This document shows, piece after piece, positions 1 to 5,741 of a stretch of 5,908 bases of DNA. The stretch covers positions 1-5,908 of the forward strand of contig JAQVKV010000180.1 of NCBI GenBank assembly GCA_028694545.1, in the 5' to 3' direction. The notes beneath the pieces were generated by a model. It had not been told where the DNA came from and did not search any database. It worked only from the letters and a program-made list of their open reading frames with translations. Within the stretch, counting starts at the first letter, position 1; each line of letters begins with the position of its first letter. This stretch comes from Zavarzinia sp. GTDB lineage: Bacteria; Pseudomonadota; Alphaproteobacteria; Zavarziniales; Zavarziniaceae. The position numbers and the translations under genes were made by a program.

Positions 1-13
1 GCTCTTCCGATCT
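1..13. other. Illumina sequencing adapter remnant
   Basis: The first 13 bases, GCTCTTCCGATCT, are identical to the 3' end shared by Illumina adapters, so they are technical and not genomic. The DM9 reading frame stays open through them only by chance; the codons before position 15 (S-S-D-L) are not native protein. Genomic sequence most likely starts at position 14. A chance exact match at the very first base of the window is very unlikely. Confidence 0.93.
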
Positions 14-14
14 G

Positions 15-413
15 AATGGTTCGATCGACGAGCGCGCGACGCCGGTCGGCTACGAGGCCAATGGCGCGGGTCTCTATGCCTGCGTCGGCGATTTCAACAA
101 CGGCCGTCACCCGGGCAAGATCCGTCCCGGTTTCGACGGTTGCAACATCGGCTATGGCGGCAAGGAATATGCGGCAAAGACCTATTCCGTGCTGATCAGC
201 GGCGGGAACTGGGTGCCGATGAACCAGGGTGCGATTCCCTGGAATGCGCCTGCCGTCGGGCAAGAGGCGGACGGCCGCCCGCTATACTTCTGCCGCGCGA
301 TGTCCAACGGCAGCCTGGCGCCGGGCAAAATCGGTCCGTCGACCGGATCGTGCAACATCGGCTACGGCGGCAACGAATACACGATCTATTCCTACGACGT
401 CTTCGTGCCCTGA
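15..413 (+). CDS. DM9 (DUF3421) repeat protein, 5'-truncated
   Basis: This is the C-terminal 132 residues of a protein cut off by the window edge. Two tandem DM9 repeats are visible. Repeat 1 (about residues 8-61) has PVGYEANGAGLYACVG, then PGKIRP and CNIGYGGKEY. Repeat 2 (about 78-131) has AVGQEADGRPLYFCRA, then PGKIGP and CNIGYGGNEY. Each repeat has a cysteine after LY (C23, C93) and one in the CNIGYGG motif (C43, C113), so disulfides and export are possible. DM9 proteins are best known from insects and molluscs, where some bind mannose-type glycans; bacterial members exist but are poorly characterised. Carbohydrate binding here is inference from the family. The missing N-terminus would show whether there is a signal peptide. 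The stop TGA is at 411-413 and the membrane-protein gene begins 28 bases later, so co-transcription is likely. Confidence 0.85.
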   Translation, partial: NGSIDERATPVGYEANGAGLYACVGDFNNGRHPGKIRPGFDGCNIGYGGKEYAAKTYSVLISGGNWVPMNQGAIPWNAPAVGQEADGRPLYFCRAMSNGSLAPGKIGPSTGSCNIGYGGNEYTIYSYDVFVP

Positions 414-441
414 GGTGCCGCTGGCGGCGTGGCATGAAGCC

Positions 442-696
442 ATGGGCCTGGAAAAGTCCTTCTTTCACTGGACACCGGTCTCGATCACCCTGCTGGCGGA
501 GGTCGTCCTGGCCTTCGTCATGCTGGGGTTCCTCCTCGATGGCAGGCGTGGCCGTTCGGAACGCGACGATGCCGTGCGGGGGAGCGGCAGCCCTGGTTCT
601 CGTCTTGCTGGGGGGGTACCTCCTGCTCGGCTTCCTGCGTCCGGGCGTCGATCCTGATTTGCGGGCCTATGTGACGCCGCCGTCCTCACCCTGCTG
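442..696 (+). pseudogene. Frameshifted 5' part of the multi-TM protein gene
   Basis: From ATG 442 the frame encodes MGLEKSFFHWTPVSITLLAE and a first membrane segment ending GFLLDG (about 545). Coding then leaves this frame, probably around the G5 run at 579-583, because the next hydrophobic stretch (AAALVLVLLGGYLLLGFLRP, about 590-648) is in the +1 frame. Between about 658 and 690 coding returns to the original frame, reading AAVLTLLVTLEFAGAL into the downstream intact ORF. The original frame has a TGA at 655-657 and the middle frame a TGA at 698-700, so neither reads through. The shifts cancel, giving a reconstructed protein of about 515 residues from 442 to 1989. This could be two indel errors near a contig edge or a genuinely damaged gene. 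An alternative start in the middle frame is ATG 434, but its protein is not membrane-like until late. Confidence 0.65.
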
Positions 697-1989
697 GTGA
701 CGCTGGAGTTCGCCGGAGCCCTCCATCGTTACCGGGCGCTGGCGGCCGGCCATGTCGAATACCGGCCGGCGTGGATGGATTTCGGCTTTCCGGTTCCCAT
801 GCTCTGGCTCGGCGTGCTGCTGGTCCGCCAATTGCGCCTGTCTCGGGGCGCCGTCGCCCCGCCGGGGAGAGCGCGGGCGCTGCTGCTGGCCGCCGTGCCG
901 ACCCTCGGCCTCGTCGCCGTCACTCTGACGACGGCCTATGGGATCACCGAGGCGGCCAGCGGCGAGGTCGCTGTCGCCCTGCTCGATCTCCTGCTGCTGG
1001 CGACCCTCGGCATCGTCTTCTTCAACGTGCTGCCCGGGGGTGGGGGCTTCTCGAACAGGGTCGTCGCCATCACCCTGGTGACCATGCTGGCGGTCCTTTC
1101 GACCATGGCCTGGCTCGTCAGCCCAGTCTATCTCGCCGCGTTCCGGAGCGGCGATCTCGCCATGGTCGGCGGCCGTGCCTTCTCCTTCATCCCGCTGGCG
1201 GACGGGGCCTATCGCCTGATCGACGGCGGCCCCACCACCGATCAGGCCCTCGGGGTTCCTGTCGCCCTCGGCGGGCGGATCACGCTGCCGTTCGATTTCC
1301 CCTTCTATGGCAAGACCTATCGCAGCGTCCTCCACCGCGAGGACGGCATGCTCGGTTTCGACGAGACGCCGGTGTGGCGCGATGTCGGCCATCGCTTCGG
1401 GGCCGGACCCGCGATCTATCCGCTGGACTTTACCGAGGACGCGCCGCTCGATCCGAGCCTTGGCCGATGCGACTGGGTGATCAAGGAAACGCCCTTCGTC
1501 GACAATTTCCTGCTCTACCGTGCGCTCAGGTGCAACGGCCGGTCGGCCAAGGTCGAGGTCCAGTTCGGCAATCACACGCATCAGATCACCCTGGTTTCCG
1601 GCCTCTATGGCGAGAAGGACCGGATGATCGCTCAGCTCTTCAATGCCGAAGGCCAGAACCCGCTCGACGTGATCCTCAGGAACACGCTGGACGGTGTCGA
1701 CAACCCGGCGGAGCGGGCGGAGTGCCGCGTCGTTCCGGTGCCCGGCAAGACGGACGAATATCAGGTCGACGACCGCACCCCGGTGCAGGCCGCTGTGACG
1801 CCCGCCGATGGTCCGCGCTCCGCCTGCGGTCCCTACGGGCTCAACGAGGACGAGCCCTCCTACTGGAAGGTCGCGCAGGGCATGGTCTGGTTCGTGTCGC
1901 CCTCGCAGGACCTCTATCAGAGCGTCGACATCCGCAGCCTGACCTTCTTCGCGCCCGATGGCTCCGGCGGCTGGCAGCAGCTTCAGTAA
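697..1989 (+). CDS. Multi-TM membrane protein with C-terminal FPFYG-type domain
   Basis: This is the intact 430-codon part of the gene; GTG 697 is only the first start codon in the open frame, and the true start is probably 442 through two frameshifts. I do not recognise a named family for the whole protein. Membrane segments lie at about residues 30-46, 61-83, 91-112 and 120-148. With three more encoded upstream, the full protein would have about seven. Residues about 160-430 are soluble and look extracytoplasmic. They begin ADGAYRLIDGGP, then LPFDFPFYGKTY (198-208), DGMLGF (216-221) and PAIYPLDF (238-245). That F-x-FPFYG / G-x-L-x-F / PAI-x-PL order resembles nidogen-like domains of bacterial surface proteins. 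Cysteines C258, C279, C343 and C377 could form disulfides. No kinase, cyclase or GGDEF output domain is present. A role as a surface receptor or anchored adhesin, perhaps with the preceding DM9 protein, is inference. Confidence 0.7.
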   Translation: MTLEFAGALHRYRALAAGHVEYRPAWMDFGFPVPMLWLGVLLVRQLRLSRGAVAPPGRARALLLAAVPTLGLVAVTLTTAYGITEAASGEVAVALLDLLLLATLGIVFFNVLPGGGGFSNRVVAITLVTMLAVLSTMAWLVSPVYLAAFRSGDLAMVGGRAFSFIPLADGAYRLIDGGPTTDQALGVPVALGGRITLPFDFPFYGKTYRSVLHREDGMLGFDETPVWRDVGHRFGAGPAIYPLDFTEDAPLDPSLGRCDWVIKETPFVDNFLLYRALRCNGRSAKVEVQFGNHTHQITLVSGLYGEKDRMIAQLFNAEGQNPLDVILRNTLDGVDNPAERAECRVVPVPGKTDEYQVDDRTPVQAAVTPADGPRSACGPYGLNEDEPSYWKVAQGMVWFVSPSQDLYQSVDIRSLTFFAPDGSGGWQQLQ

Positions 1990-2132
1990 CGCAATGCGCC
2001 GTCCATGGTCAGCCGGAAGCTGCCCTCGATCCCGAACAGGCAATCCGCCGGCTTCGCCTCGGCGCCTGAAGCCGCGAGCGACATGAAGCCGAGCGCGAGC
2101 GCGCCAGCCGCCGTCCTGCGTGTAACCATCAT
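1983..2132 (-). CDS. Putative 49-residue secreted peptide
   Basis: On the minus strand, ATG at 2132 (a second ATG follows at 2129) begins MMVTRRTAAGALALGFMSLA. This has a basic n-region (RR), a hydrophobic core and an A-E-A cleavage site, a convincing Sec signal peptide. The mature part would be only about 23 residues (KPADCLFGIEGSFRLTMDGA then LRY) with one cysteine. A purine-rich GGGGGATGG lies a few bases before the start and could serve as ribosome binding site. The stop TGA at 1985-1983 overlaps the 3' end of the convergent membrane-protein gene by 7 bases. It lies 158 bases downstream of the comM stop on the same strand, with no clear terminator between. I recognise no family. It may be a real small exported protein, or the remains of a longer one cut short by a frameshift. 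The C-terminal part lies over non-conserved sequence, so the evidence is the signal peptide and start site alone. Confidence 0.45.
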   Translation of the reverse strand: MMVTRRTAAGALALGFMSLAASGAEAKPADCLFGIEGSFRLTMDGALRY

Positions 2133-2290
2133 GATCCATCCCCCGTCGTCAGGTGCAACGGCAAGCGTGCCGCCCGCCTGTATTTTCGGCCCCGGCATTT
2201 CCAGCCTGCGGCCACACAAGAAGATACGGCAGCGGCAGGGCGAATGCCACGGCCAACCCGGCTCGGGACGGCTGTATTTTCCACGCGAAA

Positions 2291-3799
2291 TCAGGCGCTT
2301 GCCGCGCGGCTTCTGAACGACAGGGCCTCGGCGACATGGAGGCGCCCGACCTGCTCGTCGCCGGCGAGATCGGCGATGGTCCGGGCGACGCGCAACACCC
2401 GGTGATAGCCGCGCGCGGACAGGCGCAACCGCTCCGCCGCCTCGAGCAGGAGACGGCGTCCGGCCTCGTCCGGTGTCGCATGGCTGTCCAGCAACTCGCC
2501 CTCTATCTCGGCATTGGTGGAGAAGCCGGTGCGGGCCAGGCGGCCGGCCTGGACCGCCCGCGCGGCGGCCACGCGGGCGGCGACTTCGGCGCTGCCTTCG
2601 GCCGGCGGCGGCAGCGCGAGGTCGGCGACCGAGACGGCCGGCACCTCGACGAAGAGATCGAAGCGGTCGAGCAGGGGACCGGACAGGCGGCCCTGATAAT
2701 CGGCGGCGCATTTCGGCGCCTTGGAACAGGCTCTTCCCGCGTCGTCGAGATAGCCGCAACGGCAGGGGTTCATGGCGGCGACGAGCTGGAAGCGGGCCGG
2801 ATAGGCGACATGGGCATTGGCCCTCGCGACGACGACCCGGCCGGTCTCGATCGGCTGGCGCAGGGCTTCGAGGGCCGCGCGCTGGAACTCTGGGAGTTCA
2901 TCAAGGAAGAGCACGCCGCGATGGGCGAGGCTGACTTCGCCGGGCCTGGCGCGATGCCCGCCGCCGACCAGTGCCGCCTGGCTGGCGGAATGATGGGGGT
3001 TACGGAATGGCCGGTTGCGGCTGATCGTGCCGCCCGCCAGCTGCCCGGCGACGGATTGGATCAGGGAGAGTTCCAGGGCTTCCGCCGGTTCGAGCGGCGG
3101 CAGGATGCCGGGCAGGCGCGCCGCCAGCATGCTCTTGCCCGAACCCGGGGATCCGACCATCAGCAGATGGTGACCGCCCGCCGCCGCGATCTCGAGCGCG
3201 CGCTTGGCGCTTTCCTGGCCCTTCACATCACGCAGGTCCGGGACCGGCGCGCCATCGCCCGGCGGGCGGGGGCGAGGCTGGCCCAGCATCTGGGTACCCT
3301 TGAAGTGATTGGCGAGGGCGATGAGCGAGGCGGGGGCGAGAACGGACAGGTCGCCGACCCAGGCGGCCTCGGGACCGGAGGCTTCGGGGCAGATCAGGCC
3401 CCGTTCCTCGGCGGCGGCCGCGACCGCCGCGTTGAGCACACCCGCCACCGGATTGAGCCGCCCGTCGAGCGACAGTTCGCCGAGCGTGACGAACCCCTCC
3501 AGCTCGTCTGGCGGTATCAGGCCCATGGCCGCCATCAGGCCGAGCGCGATCGGCAGGTCGAAATGGCTGCCTTCCTTCGGCAGGTCGGCGGGGGCGAGGT
3601 TGACGGTGATGCGCTTCGGCGGTAGGCCGAGGCCGATGGCGCCGAGGGCCGCGCGTACCCGTTCCCGGCTCTCGGCCACCGCCTTGTCGGGCAGACCGAC
3701 CACGGTGAAGGCGGGCAGGCCGGCGGCGAAGGCGATCTCGACATCGACGGGCACGACATCGATGCCCTCGAAGGCGACGGTACGAAGACGGACGACCAT
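2291..3799 (-). CDS. comM: ComM/YifB-family Mg-chelatase-like AAA+ ATPase
   Basis: The product is a complete 502-residue protein of the usual family length. ComM is a cytoplasmic AAA+ helicase that promotes branch migration when transformed DNA is integrated in naturally competent bacteria; many non-competent species also carry it. The N-terminal ChlI-like, ribosomal-S5-fold region (about 20-141) contains GLPDKAVAESRERVRAAL and NLAPADLPKEGSHFDLPIAL. The AAA+ core (about 188-395) has Walker A GSPGSGKS (216-223), Walker B VLFLDE (296-301), the cysteine cluster NPCRCG (344-349) with C358 and C364, and SGPLLDRFDL with the likely arginine finger R379. The C-terminal Mg-chelatase domain (about 402-497) contains SARGYHRVLRVARTIADL. 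I chose ATG 3799 (MVVRLRTVAFEG) because the family starts there and AAGGA sits four bases upstream; an open frame extends 21 codons further but is not conserved-looking. It is divergent from the DUF4336 gene. Confidence 0.96.
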   Translation of the reverse strand: MVVRLRTVAFEGIDVVPVDVEIAFAAGLPAFTVVGLPDKAVAESRERVRAALGAIGLGLPPKRITVNLAPADLPKEGSHFDLPIALGLMAAMGLIPPDELEGFVTLGELSLDGRLNPVAGVLNAAVAAAAEERGLICPEASGPEAAWVGDLSVLAPASLIALANHFKGTQMLGQPRPRPPGDGAPVPDLRDVKGQESAKRALEIAAAGGHHLLMVGSPGSGKSMLAARLPGILPPLEPAEALELSLIQSVAGQLAGGTISRNRPFRNPHHSASQAALVGGGHRARPGEVSLAHRGVLFLDELPEFQRAALEALRQPIETGRVVVARANAHVAYPARFQLVAAMNPCRCGYLDDAGRACSKAPKCAADYQGRLSGPLLDRFDLFVEVPAVSVADLALPPPAEGSAEVAARVAAARAVQAGRLARTGFSTNAEIEGELLDSHATPDEAGRRLLLEAAERLRLSARGYHRVLRVARTIADLAGDEQVGRLHVAEALSFRSRAASA

Positions 3800-3878
3800 G
3801 GAATCCTTCGGTAGCCGGAATGATCCCGCAAAGGCTAAGGCAGCGGCGCCCTGGTGCGCCACAGATGATTGTCCTCCC

Positions 3879-3892
3879 CGGGAATTTTCCCG
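3879..3892. promoter_or_regulatory. Inverted repeat in comM/DUF4336 divergent region
   Basis: CGGGAA-TT-TTCCCG is a perfect 6-base-arm inverted repeat in the 176-base gap between the divergent comM start (3799) and the preferred DUF4336 start (3976). It stands in one of the few AT-rich spots of the gap, where a promoter or operator would be expected. I could not pick convincing -35 and -10 boxes for either gene. Binding by any regulator is inference. Confidence 0.25.
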
Positions 3893-3975
3893 CGACGGCG
3901 GTGACGCGCCGCGGATTGACGCGGGTCGTGGGGCTCAGCACCATCGCGGCGGCGATATCGCCGGGGGGGGACGGG

Positions 3976-4668
3976 GTGATCATCGAACGGGGACTGAAGC
4001 CGCTGGGGCCGGGGATCTGGACGGCGGACGACGAATTGCGCGTGATGGGCATGGCCATGCCAGTGCTGATGACCGTGGTCGACCTGCCGTCGGGCCTGTG
4101 GCTGCATTCGCCGGTGGCGCTGGAACCCCTGCGCGCGGCGGTGGAGGCGCTGGAACAGCCGGTGGCCTGGCGCGTGGCGCCCAACCTGATGCACCATCTG
4201 TTTCAGGCGCCGTGGCGCGACGCCTTTCCCGACAGCCGTCTGGCGGCGCCGGCGGGCCTTGCGGGGAAGCGGCCGGACCTTCGGATCGATGCCCCGTTGA
4301 CCGGGCCGTTGCCGGCGTGGGACGGGCGGATCACCGGGGTGCCGATCGCCGGCAATCCGGTTCTCGACGAGACCGTCTTCCTGCATCGGGACAGCCGGAC
4401 CCTGATGGTCACCGACCTCGCCGTGAACCTCGGCCCCGGCATCCATTGGGGGCTCGCGCTTTATGCCCGGCTGAACGGCTGCCATGGCCGCCTTGCCGTC
4501 AGTTTCATGCTGAAGATGCTGTACCGCGACAAGGCGGCGGCGCGCCGTTCGGTCGAGGCGGTGCTGGATCTCGACTTCGACCGGGTGGTGCCGGCCCATG
4601 GCGGCGTCGTCGAGACCGGCGGCAAGGATGCCCTGGCCGGGGCCATGCGCTGGCTGCTGAAAAAATAA
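3976..4668 (+). CDS. DUF4336 domain-containing protein (MBL-like)
   Basis: The product is 230 residues from the preferred GTG start. Family signatures run along its whole length: LKPLGPGIWTADDE (7-20), LWLHSPVAL (41-49), VAPNLMHHLF (67-76), GLAGKRPDL (94-102), FLHRDSRTLMVTDLAVN (135-151) and VVPAHGGVVETGGKDAL (204-220). DUF4336 proteins are related to metallo-beta-lactamase-fold hydrolases. H44, H73, H74, H137, D147 and H208 are the visible candidate metal-site residues, but no substrate is known for the family. There is no signal peptide or membrane segment from this start, so it is probably cytoplasmic. The frame is open back to ATG 3820, but the extra 52 codons include atypical codon use (CAA AGG CTA AGG), carry no family similarity, and would leave only 20 bases to the divergent comM start. 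A G-rich stretch precedes GTG 3976. The gene ends in the hairpin at 4667-4694. Confidence 0.85.
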   Translation: MIIERGLKPLGPGIWTADDELRVMGMAMPVLMTVVDLPSGLWLHSPVALEPLRAAVEALEQPVAWRVAPNLMHHLFQAPWRDAFPDSRLAAPAGLAGKRPDLRIDAPLTGPLPAWDGRITGVPIAGNPVLDETVFLHRDSRTLMVTDLAVNLGPGIHWGLALYARLNGCHGRLAVSFMLKMLYRDKAAARRSVEAVLDLDFDRVVPAHGGVVETGGKDALAGAMRWLLKK

Positions 4669-4694
4669 GGCCGCGCCCGGGAAGGCGCGGCCTT
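4667..4694. terminator. Shared rho-independent terminator hairpin
   Basis: AAGGCCGCGCC at 4667-4677 pairs perfectly with GGCGCGGCCTT at 4684-4694 around a 6-base loop. It lies between two convergent genes. Read on the minus strand, after the glutathione S-transferase stop, the stem is followed by TTATTTTTTC (4668-4659), a good U-tract, so it is a strong terminator in that direction. On the plus strand the stem overlaps the DUF4336 stop codon and is followed only by GAATGG, so termination of that transcript would rest on the stem and the terminal TT. Confidence 0.88.
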
Positions 4695-4716
4695 GAATGG
4701 TGAATGCCGGAAGGGC

Positions 4717-5373
4717 TCAGAACTCGACGTCGAGTTCCTCGAGCTCTTCGGGCTCCGCCAGGGCGGCGGCGGTCCATTCGATCATCTCGGGCAGGTTCAG
4801 GATGCGGTTGGCATAGGCCTGGCACTTGCGGTCGAGCTTCACGTCGTAGGTCTTGAAGCGGGTGCACACGGGGGCGAACATCGCGTCCGCCATGGTGACC
4901 TTCGGGCCGAACAGATAGGGCCCGCCATAGGTGTCGAGGCAGGTGCGCCAGATGCCGATCATATGGTCGATGTCGGCCTGCGCGCCGGCCCAGACCTTGA
5001 AGCCGGGGAAATGGCTCTTCAGGTTCATGGGCAGGGCGGAGCGCAGGTTGGCGAAGCCCGAATGCATCTCGCCGCTGACGGAACGGCAATGGGTACGCGC
5101 CGCCAGGTCCTTGGGCAGCAGGCCCGCGTCCGGAAGCACCTCGTTCAGATATTCGGCGATGGCGAGGACGTCCCAGACCGTGATGTCGCCATGGGTGAGC
5201 GCCGGGACCTTGAACGAAGGCGAAAGGTGCAGAAGCTCGGCCCGCGTGCTCGGATCGTCGATCGGAAGGGCCCGTTCGTCGAAATCCAGGCCGGCGAACT
5301 TGCACAGCAGCCAGCCGCGCAACGACCAGGACGAGTAGTTCTTGCTGCTTATCGTTAATGTGGCCTTCGCCAT
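4717..5373 (-). CDS. Glutathione S-transferase family protein
   Basis: The product is 218 residues, normal for a soluble bacterial GST. The thioredoxin-fold domain (about 5-80) contains NYSSWSLRGWLL (12-23), with S14/S15 in the position of the catalytic residue, the cis-proline motif KVPAL (55-59, P57), and VWDVLAIAEYL (66-76), the region that binds the gamma-glutamyl group of glutathione. The all-helical domain (about 88-205) contains YLFGPKVTMADAMFAPV (153-169), with the T-x-x-D N-capping box typical of GSTs. Close relatives usually have WDSLAI; here the serine is V69. The protein would conjugate glutathione to electrophiles or reduce substrates in the cytoplasm; the substrate cannot be told. 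I prefer ATG 5373 (MAKATL), with AGG six bases upstream; ATG 5379 two codons earlier (MSM) is possible. The frame is open further upstream to 5739, but that part is low-complexity and not GST-like. Confidence 0.94.
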   Translation of the reverse strand: MAKATLTISSKNYSSWSLRGWLLCKFAGLDFDERALPIDDPSTRAELLHLSPSFKVPALTHGDITVWDVLAIAEYLNEVLPDAGLLPKDLAARTHCRSVSGEMHSGFANLRSALPMNLKSHFPGFKVWAGAQADIDHMIGIWRTCLDTYGGPYLFGPKVTMADAMFAPVCTRFKTYDVKLDRKCQAYANRILNLPEMIEWTAAALAEPEELEELDVEF

Positions 5374-5401
5374 GGACATCCTGCCTTTGTTTCGGGTTTC
5401 T

Positions 5402-5432
5402 GCCCCGTCCTGTTTTGGTTGGCCCCGTCCTG
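5402..5432. repeat. Two 11-bp direct repeats in the GST leader
   Basis: GCCCCGTCCTG occurs at 5402-5412 and again at 5422-5432, a spacing of 20 bases or about two helical turns. A degenerate third copy (GCCTCGTCCCG) follows near 5437-5447. The copies lie 30-60 bases upstream of the GST start codon, so they are probably in its promoter or 5' leader. A regulatory role is inference. Confidence 0.5.
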
Positions 5433-5579
5433 CCGTGCCTCGTCCCGCTTTGCGTGTCTGGCCACTTGGCGTTTCTGGCTTGCTCAGGCAACCGCGTTCC
5501 ACGCCGTGACCCGTTCGCGCCCGGGCCGGCGGCATGATGTTTAAATTCGACCAAACCGACCTTTGGCGACAGTTCCCTG

Positions 5580-5609
5580 TTGCGCTCGGTGATCCGTCCC
5601 GACGATATT
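5580..5609 (+). promoter_or_regulatory. Weak candidate promoter for phaZ
   Basis: TTGCGC (5580-5585) and GATATT (5604-5609) are separated by 18 bases and resemble sigma-70 -35 and -10 boxes with three and four of six matches. They are about 130 bases upstream of the phaZ start. The match is poor, and alphaproteobacterial promoters often diverge from the consensus, so this is only a pointer to the likely promoter zone in this 364-base gap. Confidence 0.22.
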
Positions 5610-5639
5610 GTGGCAGTGCAGCGAAAAATGCACGGGAGA

Positions 5640-5671
5640 ATTCGATGCGAATACCCCCTTTCGATGCGAAT
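5640..5671. promoter_or_regulatory. Tandem TTCG-ATG-CGAA palindromes upstream of phaZ
   Basis: TTCGATGCGAAT occurs twice, at 5641-5652 and 5660-5671, exactly 19 bases apart. Each copy is itself a short palindrome: ATTCG-ATG-CGAAT at 5640-5652 and TTCG-ATG-CGAA at 5660-5670. Two symmetric half-turn-spaced sites in phase on one face of the helix are typical of a dimeric regulator binding twice. They lie 67-98 bases before the phaZ start and downstream of the candidate promoter, where a bound repressor would block transcription. The regulator is unknown. Confidence 0.45.
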
Positions 5672-5741
5672 GCCGGAGCCGGCGCGCATCCCCGGGGGCG
5701 AGCGTTATGTATCTGATGCCAACCGAGCCGGTGACGCATGA
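5664..5741 (+). CDS. Possible 25-codon leader ORF coupled to phaZ
   Basis: ATG 5664 opens a 25-residue frame, MRMPEPARIPGGERY then VSDANRAGDA, whose TGA (5739-5741) overlaps the phaZ ATG (5738-5740) as ATGA. That overlap is the usual geometry of translational coupling, and phaZ has no convincing ribosome binding site of its own. Against it, no Shine-Dalgarno precedes ATG 5664; the better one (GGGAGA, 5634-5639) sits before ATG 5645, which opens a different 23-residue frame ending at 5716. No similarity to any known leader peptide is recognised. Confidence 0.2.
   Translation: MRMPEPARIPGGERYVSDANRAGDA

Noticed and set aside
140..700. Plus-strand frame over the DM9 3' end and membrane-protein 5' part as one gene
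   Set aside because: Its first half is out of frame with the conserved DM9 repeats. Only the stretch around 590-673 looks real, and that is explained by a frameshift.
667..2139. Long minus-strand open frame of 490 codons opposite the membrane-protein gene
   Set aside because: It is rich in R, G, E and Q with no domain and lies fully antisense to a frame with clear membrane segments. It is a GC-rich shadow.
2178..2281. CTGTATTTTC repeated at 2178-2187 and 2272-2281 downstream of comM
   Set aside because: A 10-base repeat 94 bases apart with no matching flanks or symmetry is probably chance.
2153..3625. Long plus-strand open frame of 490 codons opposite comM
   Set aside because: Low-complexity R/G/A composition and antisense to a gene with all ComM motifs; a shadow frame.
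3309..4703. Plus-strand frame of 464 codons spanning comM and the DUF4336 gene
   Set aside because: It crosses a divergent gene boundary and has glycine/arginine-rich non-protein-like composition, while the real genes have clear family motifs in other frames.
4505..5689. Minus-strand frame of 394 codons over the DUF4336 end and the GST gene
   Set aside because: It runs through the terminator hairpin and overlaps the GST gene in another frame; no domain is visible.
5374..5739. Extending the GST protein upstream to 5739
   Set aside because: The added 122 residues are not GST-like, cover repeats and likely regulatory DNA, and GSTs of this family start at MAK/MTL-type N-termini.
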